DNA from: Penicillus capitatus
Taxonomy: Eukaryota; Chlorophyta
Length of the DNA: 64,000 nucleotides
NCBI GenBank assembly: GCA_965649825.1
Contig: OZ287698.1
Span: forward strand, 1,364,001-1,428,000
Direction: 5' to 3'
Shown here: piece by piece, positions 15,001 through 25,017 of the stretch
Numbering within the stretch: the first letter of the stretch is position 1
Layout: each line of letters begins with the position of its first letter
Notes under the pieces: generated by a model
The model's input: the letters and a program-made list of their open reading frames with translations, nothing else
The model's database searches: none
Told to the model about the DNA's origin: nothing
Position numbers and translations under genes: made by a program

Positions 15001-17659
15001 ACGATGTCTTTGCCAAGAAGTCCTCTGGAGTAAGATTCGAAGACATGTTAAGACGGATCAGTTCGATGCCCTTCAAATTTGCCAGCTCCATCAGAGTAGC
15101 CGTCTTGCCCACTCCTGAAGATCCATAAAGCAATACTGGGCGGTCATACGTTACTACCTCTTCGATCTTCTTGATATTCTCTTCAGTTGTAGACGTTTTG
15201 ATGAGAGATGTGGTCTTCTTGCTAAAGTGATCGCCAGAGCTTTCCATTCTCTCTTCGGCCTTTAATGAAGATAAGATCTCCTTTCTCAATGAGGCACTTG
15301 CCAAGTTCGGTTGTTGTTGTTGTTGGTGGTGGTGACTGAACATACCAGCCATCTTCCTTACATCATCCAATGATGCCGTTTCCGTAACGACTTGAACTGT
15401 TTTGCCTTCGGGAAAGGTGGCGGAGAAGAACGGCTGCAAAGACATGTCCTTCAAAACATCTGCTTCCATGTCTGCTTCTGTTACACTCTCTATTCTCTCT
15501 TCGATGGCAAGATACACCAATTTCATCAGACTCTCTTTCTGGGCATGGACTTCATCTTTTTCGAGACGATCGAACACCATGTGCAGCTTCTGATTGATAA
15601 TACTGCAGAGAGCCCTTTTGTCTTTCTTTGACTGCCTCTTCACGAAGGAAAACAGCATGTCAAAAAAGGTAGTGTCAGAAAGAGACTCTTTGGTGAGACC
15701 CGCTTCGAAAGCAGCTGACAGCATCTTCTTTACGACAACATCCGATTGATGTATGTCTCGTGTCATAATTCGCATCAATAGATCGAACTCATCGTCGGGT
15801 ATTCCGAAATTGACAACACCCTGTGCGGTCAATTTCAGAGCCGGTACAGCAGTTTCGGGATGCCGCAAGTACAGCAGCAGATGCACTAGACGAGTCAAAC
15901 AGAGAACAGTCTCGATGTTCTGTCCTCTTGGGACACTCATCAGATCGAGGATGCGATTGCGCACTTCTGCCCAAGTTGACTCATTGATGTCAGCGTCGTG
16001 CAATGCCTGTTGTCCGTTAGCAGATTTCATCAGCCAACTCAATGCCAGACGAAGCCAGGTTCCTTCGTCATCATCGTGACGCAGAAAAAGATCAACAAGC
16101 GTGCAGGCTTCATCGATTTTGGGGTGCTTCGTCCATCCGAGGATCATCTCCACAGAACAGGATTTCTGAAGCGGCATACAGAAATGCTCTCCATTCTTAA
16201 GTGCCAAGTTCAACAGGCAGGGAAAAACGCAAAAATCAGCAATGTTGTGACAGTAATGAGTAAAGGATTCAAGTTCAGAAGACAGATCTTTTGACCCTTG
16301 TCTTATATGTGCCAAATCTAGATAAGGAGGCGTAAAGAGAAACAAACTTCCAAGCGACTGAAACACGTCGACATTAAGATTTGAAGCAGGTACAAATGCG
16401 ACTTCGTCAGAGAAGAAAACACTAAAAAGTAAAAGGCGCTCAAATTGCCATGCCTTCTTTATATCGCTCCCAGGCTGAAAATCTGTGATGCGCCTATAAC
16501 AGGTTTCAAAAAAACTGTGTGGTAATGGATGATTAATTGTGCGAGCACAGGAAGACACAAAGGCATAGAAATCCCCAACAGTGAATGCAGTGAGATCTTT
16601 AAGAAGAAAAGAAGCTTCAAAAAAATAACTAAGGATGTCAAGTATGAGAGGACCGTTTTTGATCTCCTTCTTTAGTAAACTGAAACGCAAGGCTTTAAAC
16701 AACTCGTCATTGTTCGAAAGAAAGATAGTGTTAAAGATTTTGCTATGTAACTGAGATTCGGCGAAAGCAGAAGATGCGTCATAAGCACGTGAGAGGCCCG
16801 AGATCAAGTTGGCCACATCATTAGGAAACAACAATGATTTTAATGCATCAACGATCAGATCGTCGGGTCTCTTTCTTGGACCGATGGTGCAGTAACAGTC
16901 ACGATCTTGTCTTTCATCACTCCATGTCAGCTCCGTCATTTCCTGCACGGAGATCTCTAGACATGACTGACGAGGAAACTGGTCTGTGGAAATGGGATTA
17001 ATGACCAAGGGATTCAGGAAAAGAGCAAGAAGCTCATCAGAGCGAACAATTCTTCCAAGGGCTTTCTGAACCACGTCATGCTCTCCGGAGTCACTTGACG
17101 AGCCCTGTTGCGTCATGTGCGTTCGCATTTCGTACAATGCCATTTCGATGAGACTCACAATGGCATCTATCTCCTGCCCCGTACACAGCGGGACGGGCAG
17201 GAGATCCAATAAGATACCCAAATCCGGCTGCTCTCTGCAGTATGTGCAGTGCGTTTCGCGTTTATTGAATTTTCCTTTTGTCACATCGGCGACGCGAAGC
17301 TTTGATGCATCGTACTGTCGCGAAAAGAGAATAACGTTCCAAAAATCGCGTTGCGTCTCCGCATCCGTTTGTCGTACGAACCATTCGAGAAGACGTGCCA
17401 GTGGCCCGCACAACTCCCCCTTTTGTTCAAGCACTCCAACGGCGTAAGCGTAGACGACGCAGCGCAAAAGGGCCTTGGATCCGTTCTCTGTGAGTTCAGT
17501 TTTGTCTGCCTCGACGGAGTGATGCTCAAGGAAAGAGTTGATGCAGTTGCGCGCGTCGCTGAGCGAATCTCGTTCTAGACGTCCTTCAATGGAAGACTCC
17601 TCCAGTGCTTTCTGGAGAACGTCGAGTTCCCGCCACTTTTGTCTTGATAGACGCGACAT
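1..17659 (-). CDS. Giant midasin/dynein-related-like AAA+ ATPase with ASH-like C-terminal region (partial)
   Basis: The first ATG is at 17659. The gene runs leftward off the window and already encodes about 5,850 residues. Only two introns are seen (10173-10228, 56 nt; 3183-3227, 45 nt). The order is: a roughly 840-residue N-terminal region with a His/Gln run (near 15320); six AAA_5-type modules; a long helical linker (about 8400 to 1000); then Ig-like strands (430-1). P-loops are GSSGVGKT (near 15110), GCAGSGKS (13790), GKPAVGKT (12830), degenerate GESSFKTE (11890), GPPGIGKT (split by the first intron) and degenerate GPTCSKKT (9140). Walker B motifs include LLDEMNL and LLDEINL. An acidic insertion sits in module 4 (11300-11510). 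The last 150 residues show the DFG-x-V...N-x-T pattern of MSP/ASH/HYDIN domains. The ring architecture resembles midasin, but the N-terminal region and C-terminal part do not. Function is unknown; an ATP-driven remodeling role is inference. Confidence 0.85.
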
Positions 17660-17898
17660 CGCAAACCGTTCCTGTTCAGTCCAGAACAAAAAACTCGTTA
17701 GACGTTCTAACCATTTGAGTGTCAGCGGCGTTGTCTCGCGTCAGGACTTCTAAACGGAGAGATTTGTTTTCGCGCGCCGTCCGTTTGGCGAAAGGGATTC
17801 GCTCGTTCGTTCATTCACGTGGCGGCGGTGGTTGGTCGCTTACTTGTAGAACTTCAGAAGTTGAAAACAGCGAAGACGTTCAAGCAAGCGACAGCGTT
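17660..17898. promoter_or_regulatory. Divergent intergenic region between the giant AAA+ gene and a small plus-strand gene
   Basis: This 239-bp stretch lies between two ATGs pointing away from each other. It must hold both 5' ends and probably a shared promoter. I see no clear TATA box or other named element. The call rests on gene arrangement only. Confidence 0.35.
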
Positions 17899-18421
17899 AT
17901 GGACGAAAAGAGGAGGAGAGGAGAGACCGCGTGCTTGTTGTCAAGCTTTGAAGACGGTGTCGCGATGTCCAAGCTTAAAAGGGTTCCCCGAAAAGGGGCG
18001 CTGGTTACAAAAAAGGGGCAAATACCTGTCAGTGTTCTACAAGCAACTCTTCTTACTCTATTAGTCGCTGGCAATGACACGCGACACTGACCCTACCCGC
18101 AAGAATAATGCAGGGAATGAAAAACGTTTCAGCAGACCGCATTTGGCGGAACGAGTCTCTCTTGACTCCATCGGTGCCTTGTACTTAGCGCCGCATATAT
18201 CGTAGCTCGCAGCCACACTGAACCAGCGGCGACCCTGTAGCAGTAGTCTTCGCCGTGCAGTAGTAACGATGGCATTGGTGGTTTCCCATACGTAATGCGC
18301 CTCCTCGACAGTATGTCGCTGGCCTCGGTCAAATCGGCGCTCTCTTCGAACGTTGTCTGGCCGCAGGTCGAAGCATATGAGCTCTCTGACGTGGCAGCGC
18401 ATTTGAGATATCATTTTCTAT
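17899..18421 (+). CDS. Small multi-exon protein of unknown function
   Basis: I do not recognise this protein. Coding was inferred from frame continuity. Exon 1 starts at ATG 17899 (MDEKRRRGETACLLSS). An intron of about 61 nt with a pyrimidine-rich 3' end closes at the TAG near 18062. Exon 2 continues as SLAMTRDTDPTRKNN. A second intron of about 79 nt leads to a segment reading GGFPYVMRLLDSMSLASVK, which ends in AHLRYHFL and a stop at 18421. About 140 residues result, with no membrane segment. The final TAG could instead be a 3' splice site: further open plus-strand sequence, rich in aromatic and acidic residues, occurs near 18713-18912 but runs antisense to the end of SEC24. The 3' boundary is therefore uncertain. 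The 18422-18796 stretch otherwise shows nothing I can assign. Confidence 0.4.
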
Positions 18422-18796
18422 AGGGAACAGCAAGCACGCCTTCAAGCATAAGAAAGAACCAACAACCATGTGCAGCATTCGTGAAACAATCAGCCGATTC
18501 TCTTTTATTTCCCTGTTTATAACTTGAATGGCAGTGCCATCGCACCACTGTCGGATGCCGGAATCCTACGAGTGACAAAGGAATAAACTCCCAAACAAAA
18601 AATGGAGTTTGCCGTTCGATGTTCTCTCTACACATGCCAACAGTTTGCGTCCAACTAATTCCTGTGTTGTTGTAACGGTTGTTACTCATCGAATGTTCTA
18701 TGTCATCCAAGGCTGCTCATCAAGAGATACTTCCAGACATTCAACGAGCGCGATTACAGGGACTTTTTGTACGAGGATGCATTTGAACTCTCTCGG

Positions 18797-21700
18797 CTAT
18801 TTTCCTCCTATCTGTCGATGAAGTGTCTGCACAAAATCCAGATAGCCACCCATCGAATGTTTTCGATCTTCGATCAGGAAGGACCACAGATGCTGCTCTT
18901 GTTCTGTTCCCAACTGTAAGAGAATAATTGGCTGGTATCCTTTTCGTCTCTCACGGATGTTTCTAATAAGAGCACAGACTCTCTGTGAAAGCTCATTCTG
19001 CTGAGCCGGTTCCACTCTCAGACTGTGGAGAGGCTGCGTCTTGAGCGACTGGGGCGGCACACCTGTCAACTTCGATAGAAATTCCAGAGGCACAGAGCCG
19101 CCGAACAATAGGAAAATGAGCTGTGATGTGTCCAGCAGGTAGACCCCGTTAGCTTGCAAAGACTCGTACGAACAAGGCAGCACAGAAGGCAACTCCACCT
19201 GAACTGAATCGTTGCATAGAGTGAAGCAATTGACAGCAAATGCACCTCTTTGTTCTTGGGCATCTTTTCGATGTCTGTAATGTGATAGAGGGTCGGCGAG
19301 AGGAGATGTAAGATCCTGTCTATGGTGGAAGCCATGAGCTCAAATCCACTTGCAACACGCTCATCGGTCGGCACTTCTGGTCCAGGACCACGAATTGCAT
19401 GGCATTTTAAGAGGGCCAGAATCCAAAGTGGCAGGTACCGCAGGGTTTCGGGGAAAATGAGTTGATTTCCACCCCGGAAACTCCTCGAATGCATAATCCT
19501 AGACCGATTGATAGCGCTCTTGTACAGAGAGAAGGTAAGAACAGGACGATGACCTGTATTCACGTAATCCGGCAATCAGCTTTCCCTCGATCGATTTTTG
19601 CACAGCGGAGATTCTTGAACTGTATGTCCTGTCCACCTCAAACTTTGACAGAAACGAGATGATGGCAGCAGCATCAGCTCCACGATACAGATCTGGTAGA
19701 TCATGTGTTACAGGGAATTGCAGAGTGTGGACCCTGTAAGAACATCTGTCTCTGAGTGATGCATCGTATGGAGGTGCAAACCTGATGCGCCGTTCGCCTG
19801 AGGAAGATGTATAGAGCAAGGCACACTGCAGACAGGCTTCATTGCCGTCCAAAACCATCTCATCGTGCTTTATCTCAACAGCAAATGCCTTGTCTGGATC
19901 GCACGTCGGCAAAGACAGCAGATCTGAGGAACGGATAAAGAAATGTCCACAGAAAGAGGTGATGTTCAGTCCTGTCGGTCATGACGTAATGCTCACCAAA
20001 GAAGGACTAGGTCTATACCTTTGCTGCAGCGTAGTCGCATAACACCTTCCCATGCTGTATATCGTGTGAGATTTCGCGTAATGTCGTGATGCAATCTGCC
20101 CCCGTCTCGTTTCATGATGAAGCCTGGATATCGATAGAGCTGCCAGCAGACGCATAACGTCACGTCGTTTGTCGATAGAGATATGAGGGTTTGCCTGTCC
20201 TCCGGTGTATCTGGGAAGGCAAACGATGGAAGCGAGATCTGTGTATTGTCCACAGAAAGAGAAGACATCGATGGAGATCTGCACACGACTGCACTCTGCG
20301 GCAAATCTCTTGTAGAAGGTATCTTCAGGATTCCTCAGACTGTGTTCTCTAATGCAGCAGAAAATGAAAAGCTAAGCATTATGGCGAAAAAATGGAGATC
20401 ACCTGTCTGTATTGTAAACAGCGGCGTTTTCTCTGTTGCGAACGGCGGCCATTCCGAGGGATGGAGGAGAAGAGAGAAAGAGCTCCATTTTTCCGCCTGT
20501 GCTGTTAAGGATCAGAAATGCTGCCTAGAACAATCGACATTGACGCAGCTTCGGTATGCTTCAGAAAATCACTTGCAGAGCAGCCCCCATGGCGGATTGC
20601 TGGTTGTGGTCACTAGCAGAGGCAAAATTCGAAGGCCACGAATCCAGAAAAGCCTCAATCTTGCTGCGCGCCTCGTCCAACGTCACCAACAGATCATCCG
20701 GCTGCGGAAGAAATGGATCATCGATCTCCGGTACCACCAGCATCTTTGCGTTATCAGATGACTTAAGGTTGTAGAAATGCAAAGTCCTGAAATCACGACA
20801 GCAATGACAGAAGGCAACAGAATACGAAAGAACCTGTCAAACGTGAGAAATCCGATCTTCTTACGATCGTCCCCCTGAATCTTGTCTAACGACTGACGGA
20901 TAGCTCTAGAGAGAGATGTAAGAACTTCTGAAGACATCTGAGCGACAGAGACATCCACCACGAAGAGATACACAGCTGGCATTGGTGCTCGGACCTATAC
21001 AGTATTCCATGTCGTTCGTTCTTTCTGACCTGCTTCAGAATTGTTACCATGTATTCTGGAGGCGCGACGTATTCCACGGTACCCTGAGACAGCTCTGGTC
21101 TTACGTCTGCATCTCGTCGTGTGCCATCGTCGTTGATCGTGCAAAAGAATTCGCGTGGTGTATCCGTCAAGCAGTTGCAGATGTTGCATTTCCATCTGCG
21201 TCCTCCATCCACCCATGTCACGAACGGATTGATATATGCTCGGCATCGACGACAGCGAAGAATGCCATGCCCCTCCAGCTTGATCACAGGTACATTTCGC
21301 TTTTTCTTTCCCTCTGCCAAAGGCTGGATGATCGCGCCGTAGGGTAGCTGAAAACGTTCCCTAAGCGATCCAGACCGAGGGGCATAGACCGTCGTCATTC
21401 TGAGAAAGGAGTGATGCGCGTTTTGCGGGTACGTATCAAGCGGCGGTTCTGGAGTGATGCCGTTCGGTCGAGGAAGAGATCCTACGTTAGCAATGCCGTC
21501 CTGCACTCCTGGTGCCGAAGGAGCAAGCGCGAGAGATTCAAATTTATCCAACACTTCCTGTCCTGCGCCCTGACATCCATTCACGATGCATACATATCAC
21601 ACGTAGCATTGAAGGATAGACATACGCTCGTAGGGCCAGGAAATGGAGCAGCAGGGAACGGTGTGTGTCCATGTCCGGTGGATGGCATCGGTGGGGGCGA

Positions 21701-22202
21701 TGGTGCCGGACGAGCAAAGTTCGATGTCATTGTAGTGGGATACATGGGCTGAACGTGACCCGGTGGACGTATCCCTCCTCCACCAATCGGTGGCCCATGC
21801 GACATGGGAGTAGGAAATGGCGCTGCTGCTGTTGGCTGTAGCGGCTGAGGTGGTGGCCGAGAGAGATTCGGCTGCGGAGGGCCAAAGGGTGGACGAGGAA
21901 CAAAGTTCTGCAGCGTAGGCGGCTGTGGTGGCCGCTGTGGAGGTGTGGGGGTTCTCGGGCCGGGAGCCAATACCATTCCTGAACACACATACCATCTATA
22001 CACACCTCTTAACTCCTCTGCCTAAGAACCTGGCATCGGAGGACCTCGTGGAGTCGGAATCGTCGCTTCAGGACGTCCCGAGCTGACCCATGGCGCTGGA
22101 AGTGAACCAGTACCCCAATGCGTCGTTTCGGATCAAACGCGTACCTCGTGGTATTGTTGGCTGTGGTCTCCAGTTCGTCTGCGTCTGTCTCGAGTCCGCC
22201 AT
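18797..22202 (-). CDS. SEC24: COPII coat cargo adaptor SEC24
   Basis: SEC24 binds cargo and forms the inner COPII coat with SEC23 on ER exit sites. About a dozen exons join in frame from ATG 22202 to the stop at 18797. A Pro-rich N-terminus (many PP repeats, 21630-22095) is followed by the zinc finger CRRCRAYINPF...WKCNIC (21190-21290), then the trunk (VYLFVVDVS, LTFDR), the beta-sandwich and helical regions (GERRIRVHTL), and a C-terminal gelsolin-like segment ending near the natural SEC24 terminus. Placed introns include 22096-22144, 21979-22029, 21570-21625, 20995-21047 and 20787-20833. The intron at 20140-20194 is GC-AG and restores LPRYTGGQ-LYRYPGF. The ATG lies only 25 bp from the start of the divergent gene at 22228. 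Family assignment is firm; some internal junctions are approximate. Confidence 0.93.
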
Positions 22203-22227
22203 CGATTTCTTCAATCGCGTTGGGAGA

Positions 22228-22706
22228 ATGGCAAACGTCAGTCAGCGCTTCAATGATCTCCGTTTAATGCTCGACATTCGATCGTTGCTAACGTGTATCC
22301 CCCTTCATTTTTCGATGCAGCGGATTCGGCAGTGGATTGACCAGCACACAAGCCCGCGTAAGATGGAGAAGGATGATCCTTTGCCATTCACGCGCCCGAA
22401 AACCGATTCCGACTCGGACGGAGAAGAGGAAGCGGCGGAGGATCCGTTCACAAACGAACACTTCGAGTCTGACCTACTGGACGGCGCGAGAACGACTTTG
22501 GAATTCGGGAAAAATGATGAAGAAGGCGGCTGGGGTCTGCACGGATATTGCGAGGTACAGAAGAAGGGTCGCGTCGAACCGTGCGAGTGGCGCGTAGCAA
22601 GGATGAAAGAGACGCAGAGATACCCCTCTTGCCGAATCCGTTTCTGAAACAGGCAAGAGAAGAAATGTGCCGGCAACTTGAATGCGGTTTAAAAAGAGTC
22701 TTTTGA
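22228..22706 (+). CDS. Small acidic protein of unknown function
   Basis: I do not recognise this roughly 118-residue protein. The proposed structure is ATG 22228 (MAN), an intron 22237-22320 containing GCTAAC and ending GATGCAG, then [14 protein letters not shown] and an acidic stretch ([15 protein letters not shown]). A 48-nt intron (GTACAG...GCAAG) leads to a last exon reading [18 protein letters not shown] and ending KRVF-stop at 22706. The last exon looks coding because frame and composition change cleanly at the splice. An alternative start is ATG 22364. The 3' coding end overlaps the convergent glyoxalase II gene by 18 nt. The 5' end faces SEC24, with 25 bp between the ATGs. Confidence 0.5.
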
Positions 22707-23601
22707 TTTTCTCAACTTCGCAAATTCGTCGACGTTCGCAGCACGAAGAAAGGGATTTGTTGCCAATTCCACTGCCATGGAGGCTGGCACAGTCGGCACG
22801 CCCTGTGACAGCGACGTGTCCAGTGATGTGACGGGCGGGGCAATAGTTACCTCTCTGCGCATTTGATCGACTTTGGATTTGCGTTCTCTGAGCTCAGCAT
22901 TGTCCGGTTCTTCTGTGATGGCCCATCTCGCATTGGCCTGTGTGTACTCGTGCCCACAATAGACGACGGTCTCAGGCGGCAGAGCCTTGAGCTTGGACAG
23001 CGATGTGTACATTTGCTTTGGACTGCCTTCGAAAAGACGTCCACATCCCATCATAAACAATGTATCTCCTGATCACTCTTTCATCTCACACAGTTTCTCA
23101 CACTTTTGAACATGCCTGTGAAGACAGAAGCAGCTGCGGGGAAGTACAGGGCGATGTGCCCTTTGGTGTGACCCGGCGTGTCGAATACGCGCATCTTGAG
23201 CTCTCCAAAATCCCATTCGTCCCCATCCTTTAACGCCACGTCAATGCCCGGAATACGATCGCGATCGGCAGAAGGTCCAACCACCGTCGCATTGTATTTC
23301 CTTTTCAGTTCCAGATTGCCGCCGGTGTGATCCCAATGATGATGCGTGTTCAACACGTAGTCCAGTTCATAGCCTCTACATAGATGCATGGGCGCATCTG
23401 CCTTTAGAATTCAGATCGGACAGAAGAGTGATGTGACTTTTGGGCGAGAGCATTCACAACGGGTCCTGTTTCGGATGGATCCACAATGGCAGTGAGGTTG
23501 GTCTTAGGCTCATGAATCAGCCAGGCATAGTTATCGCTGAGACATGGCACACGTGAGACCTCAAGTGGAGATGTCTCTGTCGTCAGAGTGGAGATCGACA
23601 T
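22689..23601 (-). CDS. Glyoxalase II (hydroxyacylglutathione hydrolase), metallo-beta-lactamase fold
   Basis: This enzyme hydrolyses S-lactoylglutathione to lactate and glutathione, the second step of methylglyoxal detoxification. Three exons join in frame. Exon 1 contains [11 protein letters not shown], typical of the family N-terminus. Exon 2 carries the metal-binding motif [11 protein letters not shown] and [10 protein letters not shown]. Exon 3 has GCGRLFEG and [15 protein letters not shown]. Intron 1 is 23376-23437 (GTCACATCACTC...TATGTAG). Intron 2 is 23069-23115 and is GC-AG (ACAG|GCATG...ATCAG), restoring [14 protein letters not shown] chose ATG 23601 ([11 protein letters not shown]); a non-ATG extension upstream is open but unsupported. 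The length of about 270 residues fits the family. The stop codon lies inside the coding end of the convergent gene. Confidence 0.93.
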
Positions 23602-23901
23602 CGAAGCATGTGCGCACGGTTTTAACGCAAAGTAGACTCTCGTGAGCTGTCGTTCGAAATATGATCTTCGCAAACGGGCACCTGCCGCTTGTGTGTTTAG
23701 AAGAATGTCCTACCGCATCCACCGTTGTGCAGGCAATGTTCTCTCGTTGAGTGGCGTTCGGCGTCGAGCTCTGTTCTGAGTGAGGTGCAGAGACGACGAT
23801 GCAAAAAGACGCGAAGTGCGCAAAGCAACCACCGTCATCTGTCCTGTCTAAATCGCGTACAGGTCGAAAGCGAAACGGTCTAGGTCACCGACAAGTCGAG
23901 T

Positions 23902-24220
23902 TCAGTCGACGACAAGACGGCATTGCTCTTGATCTAAAATGGACAGGCGGTCTTTGCTGACGGCCGCCTGCGCCAAAAGCCATTGTATGAATCTTCGAGC
24001 GTGCGATGGAAGATTCGGATGTTCATGCTGGATGCACTTTTGGATGAGATCTCGAGGGTGATGGCCTCGATCATCTATATGCTCTGATCTAGAGGACAGG
24101 CACGGCACATTCGGGTTTGTTCGGATTTGCGGCGCTGGGCGAATTTGACATGAGGCTTCGCATCAGTCCTTTCAGCAACGATGGTCTGATGCCGTCTTTC
24201 CTATCTGCCTCGAGATGCAT
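23902..24220 (-). CDS. Possible small two-exon gene, unknown function
   Basis: I do not recognise this candidate. ATG 24220 opens MHLEADRKDGIRPSLLKGLM. An intron of about 34 nt (GTGCCG...ATATAG) restores frame into EYDRGHHPRDLIQKC, continuing to an ordinary-looking helical segment (RRFIQWLLAQAAVS) and a stop at 23902. About 95 residues result. The intron would be at the short end of the range here. More 5' exons could lie upstream. The evidence is frame continuity and amino-acid composition only. Confidence 0.35.
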
Positions 24221-25017
24221 TCCTAAGGGAGGCGACATCCGCAATCTATGTCGGGGTAGCGGCGTAATTGCTTAGCGGAAGTTCCTTCTTCACGACGAAC
24301 TACGTGTCGGATGCCCCGTGGTTAAGGTAATCAGAGCTTCCCTTAGGCGTGGCTCATGACTACACTCTTTTGACTCTTAATGGAGTTCTATGGGATGAGC
24401 GAGTCAATGCTCAAAGCACTGCCGGTTTGTATCAGAGAGTTCAAAGGGCAATACTCTACGGAGAGTACGGAAACACAACGAAGCCAATACCCAGAACATA
24501 GCTATTCGCAATCTCTACGCCGACCGCATGAGAACGCCCCAAAACGCAATCCCTCGTCTTTGCCTATCAAGTCTCTCTACTTACTTCTGCGATGCGGATG
24601 ATATCTAACAGAAAACTGTAGAAAGCATCTGGACTGGCATCGTACTCCGTTTGGTGCAGCGAATATCAACCAGGCCTCGACTGCGACATCATCCCTGCGA
24701 TACCTGCCTGCATGACATGATTGACAACGCTCTTTCAGGCCTGTCCGTCTTCATGGGCGATCGATTATCCCGTTCAGAACCCATCGAGTATCGCTGACGC
24801 CATCTATCCTCCCCACAATACACAGCATTGCATCGACGTCGTGCGCATGTTTTTGCCATACTTGCGTCCAAGATGAATAACACTGTTCCGATGTCGTCGA
24901 CTATGAAACGTTGACGTCGCGTTGCCTTGCGCATTGTTCATTGCATCGTTTCTTTTTCGATATGACGTGACACCTCTATCTTATCGACTCGAGAATCCGA
25001 GGTCCATCATAGCTGAC
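24221..25017. other. Intergenic stretch without recognised genes
   Basis: Short open frames occur on both strands but none has a recognisable domain or convincing splice partners. I see no tRNA-like T-loop, no rRNA similarity and no tandem repeat. A copy of the ACTCTTTTGA motif seen in introns lies near 24362. Part of this stretch may be promoter for the secreted protein gene starting at 25018. Confidence 0.4.

Noticed and set aside
1-17659. Calling the giant AAA+ gene simply midasin (MDN1)
   Set aside because: The N-terminal 840 residues, the module sequences and the ASH-like C-terminal strands do not follow midasin as I know it; the family link is kept only at the level of the AAA ring.
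18061-18710. Two minus-strand open frames between SEC24 and the AAA+ gene
   Set aside because: No domain, low-quality composition, and they conflict with better-supported plus-strand exons.
18713-18912. Protein-like plus-strand frame (IKRYFQTFNERDYRDFLYED)
   Set aside because: It overlaps the coding end of SEC24 in antisense for over 100 nt and no firm upstream splice partner was found; mentioned only as a possible extra exon.
21597-21995. Alternative-frame open reading of the SEC24 Pro-rich region
   Set aside because: A repeat-rich region leaves several frames open; only one continues into the zinc finger and trunk.
24200-24360. Possible tRNA or structured RNA near 24250
   Set aside because: No T-loop consensus, no plausible cloverleaf arms.
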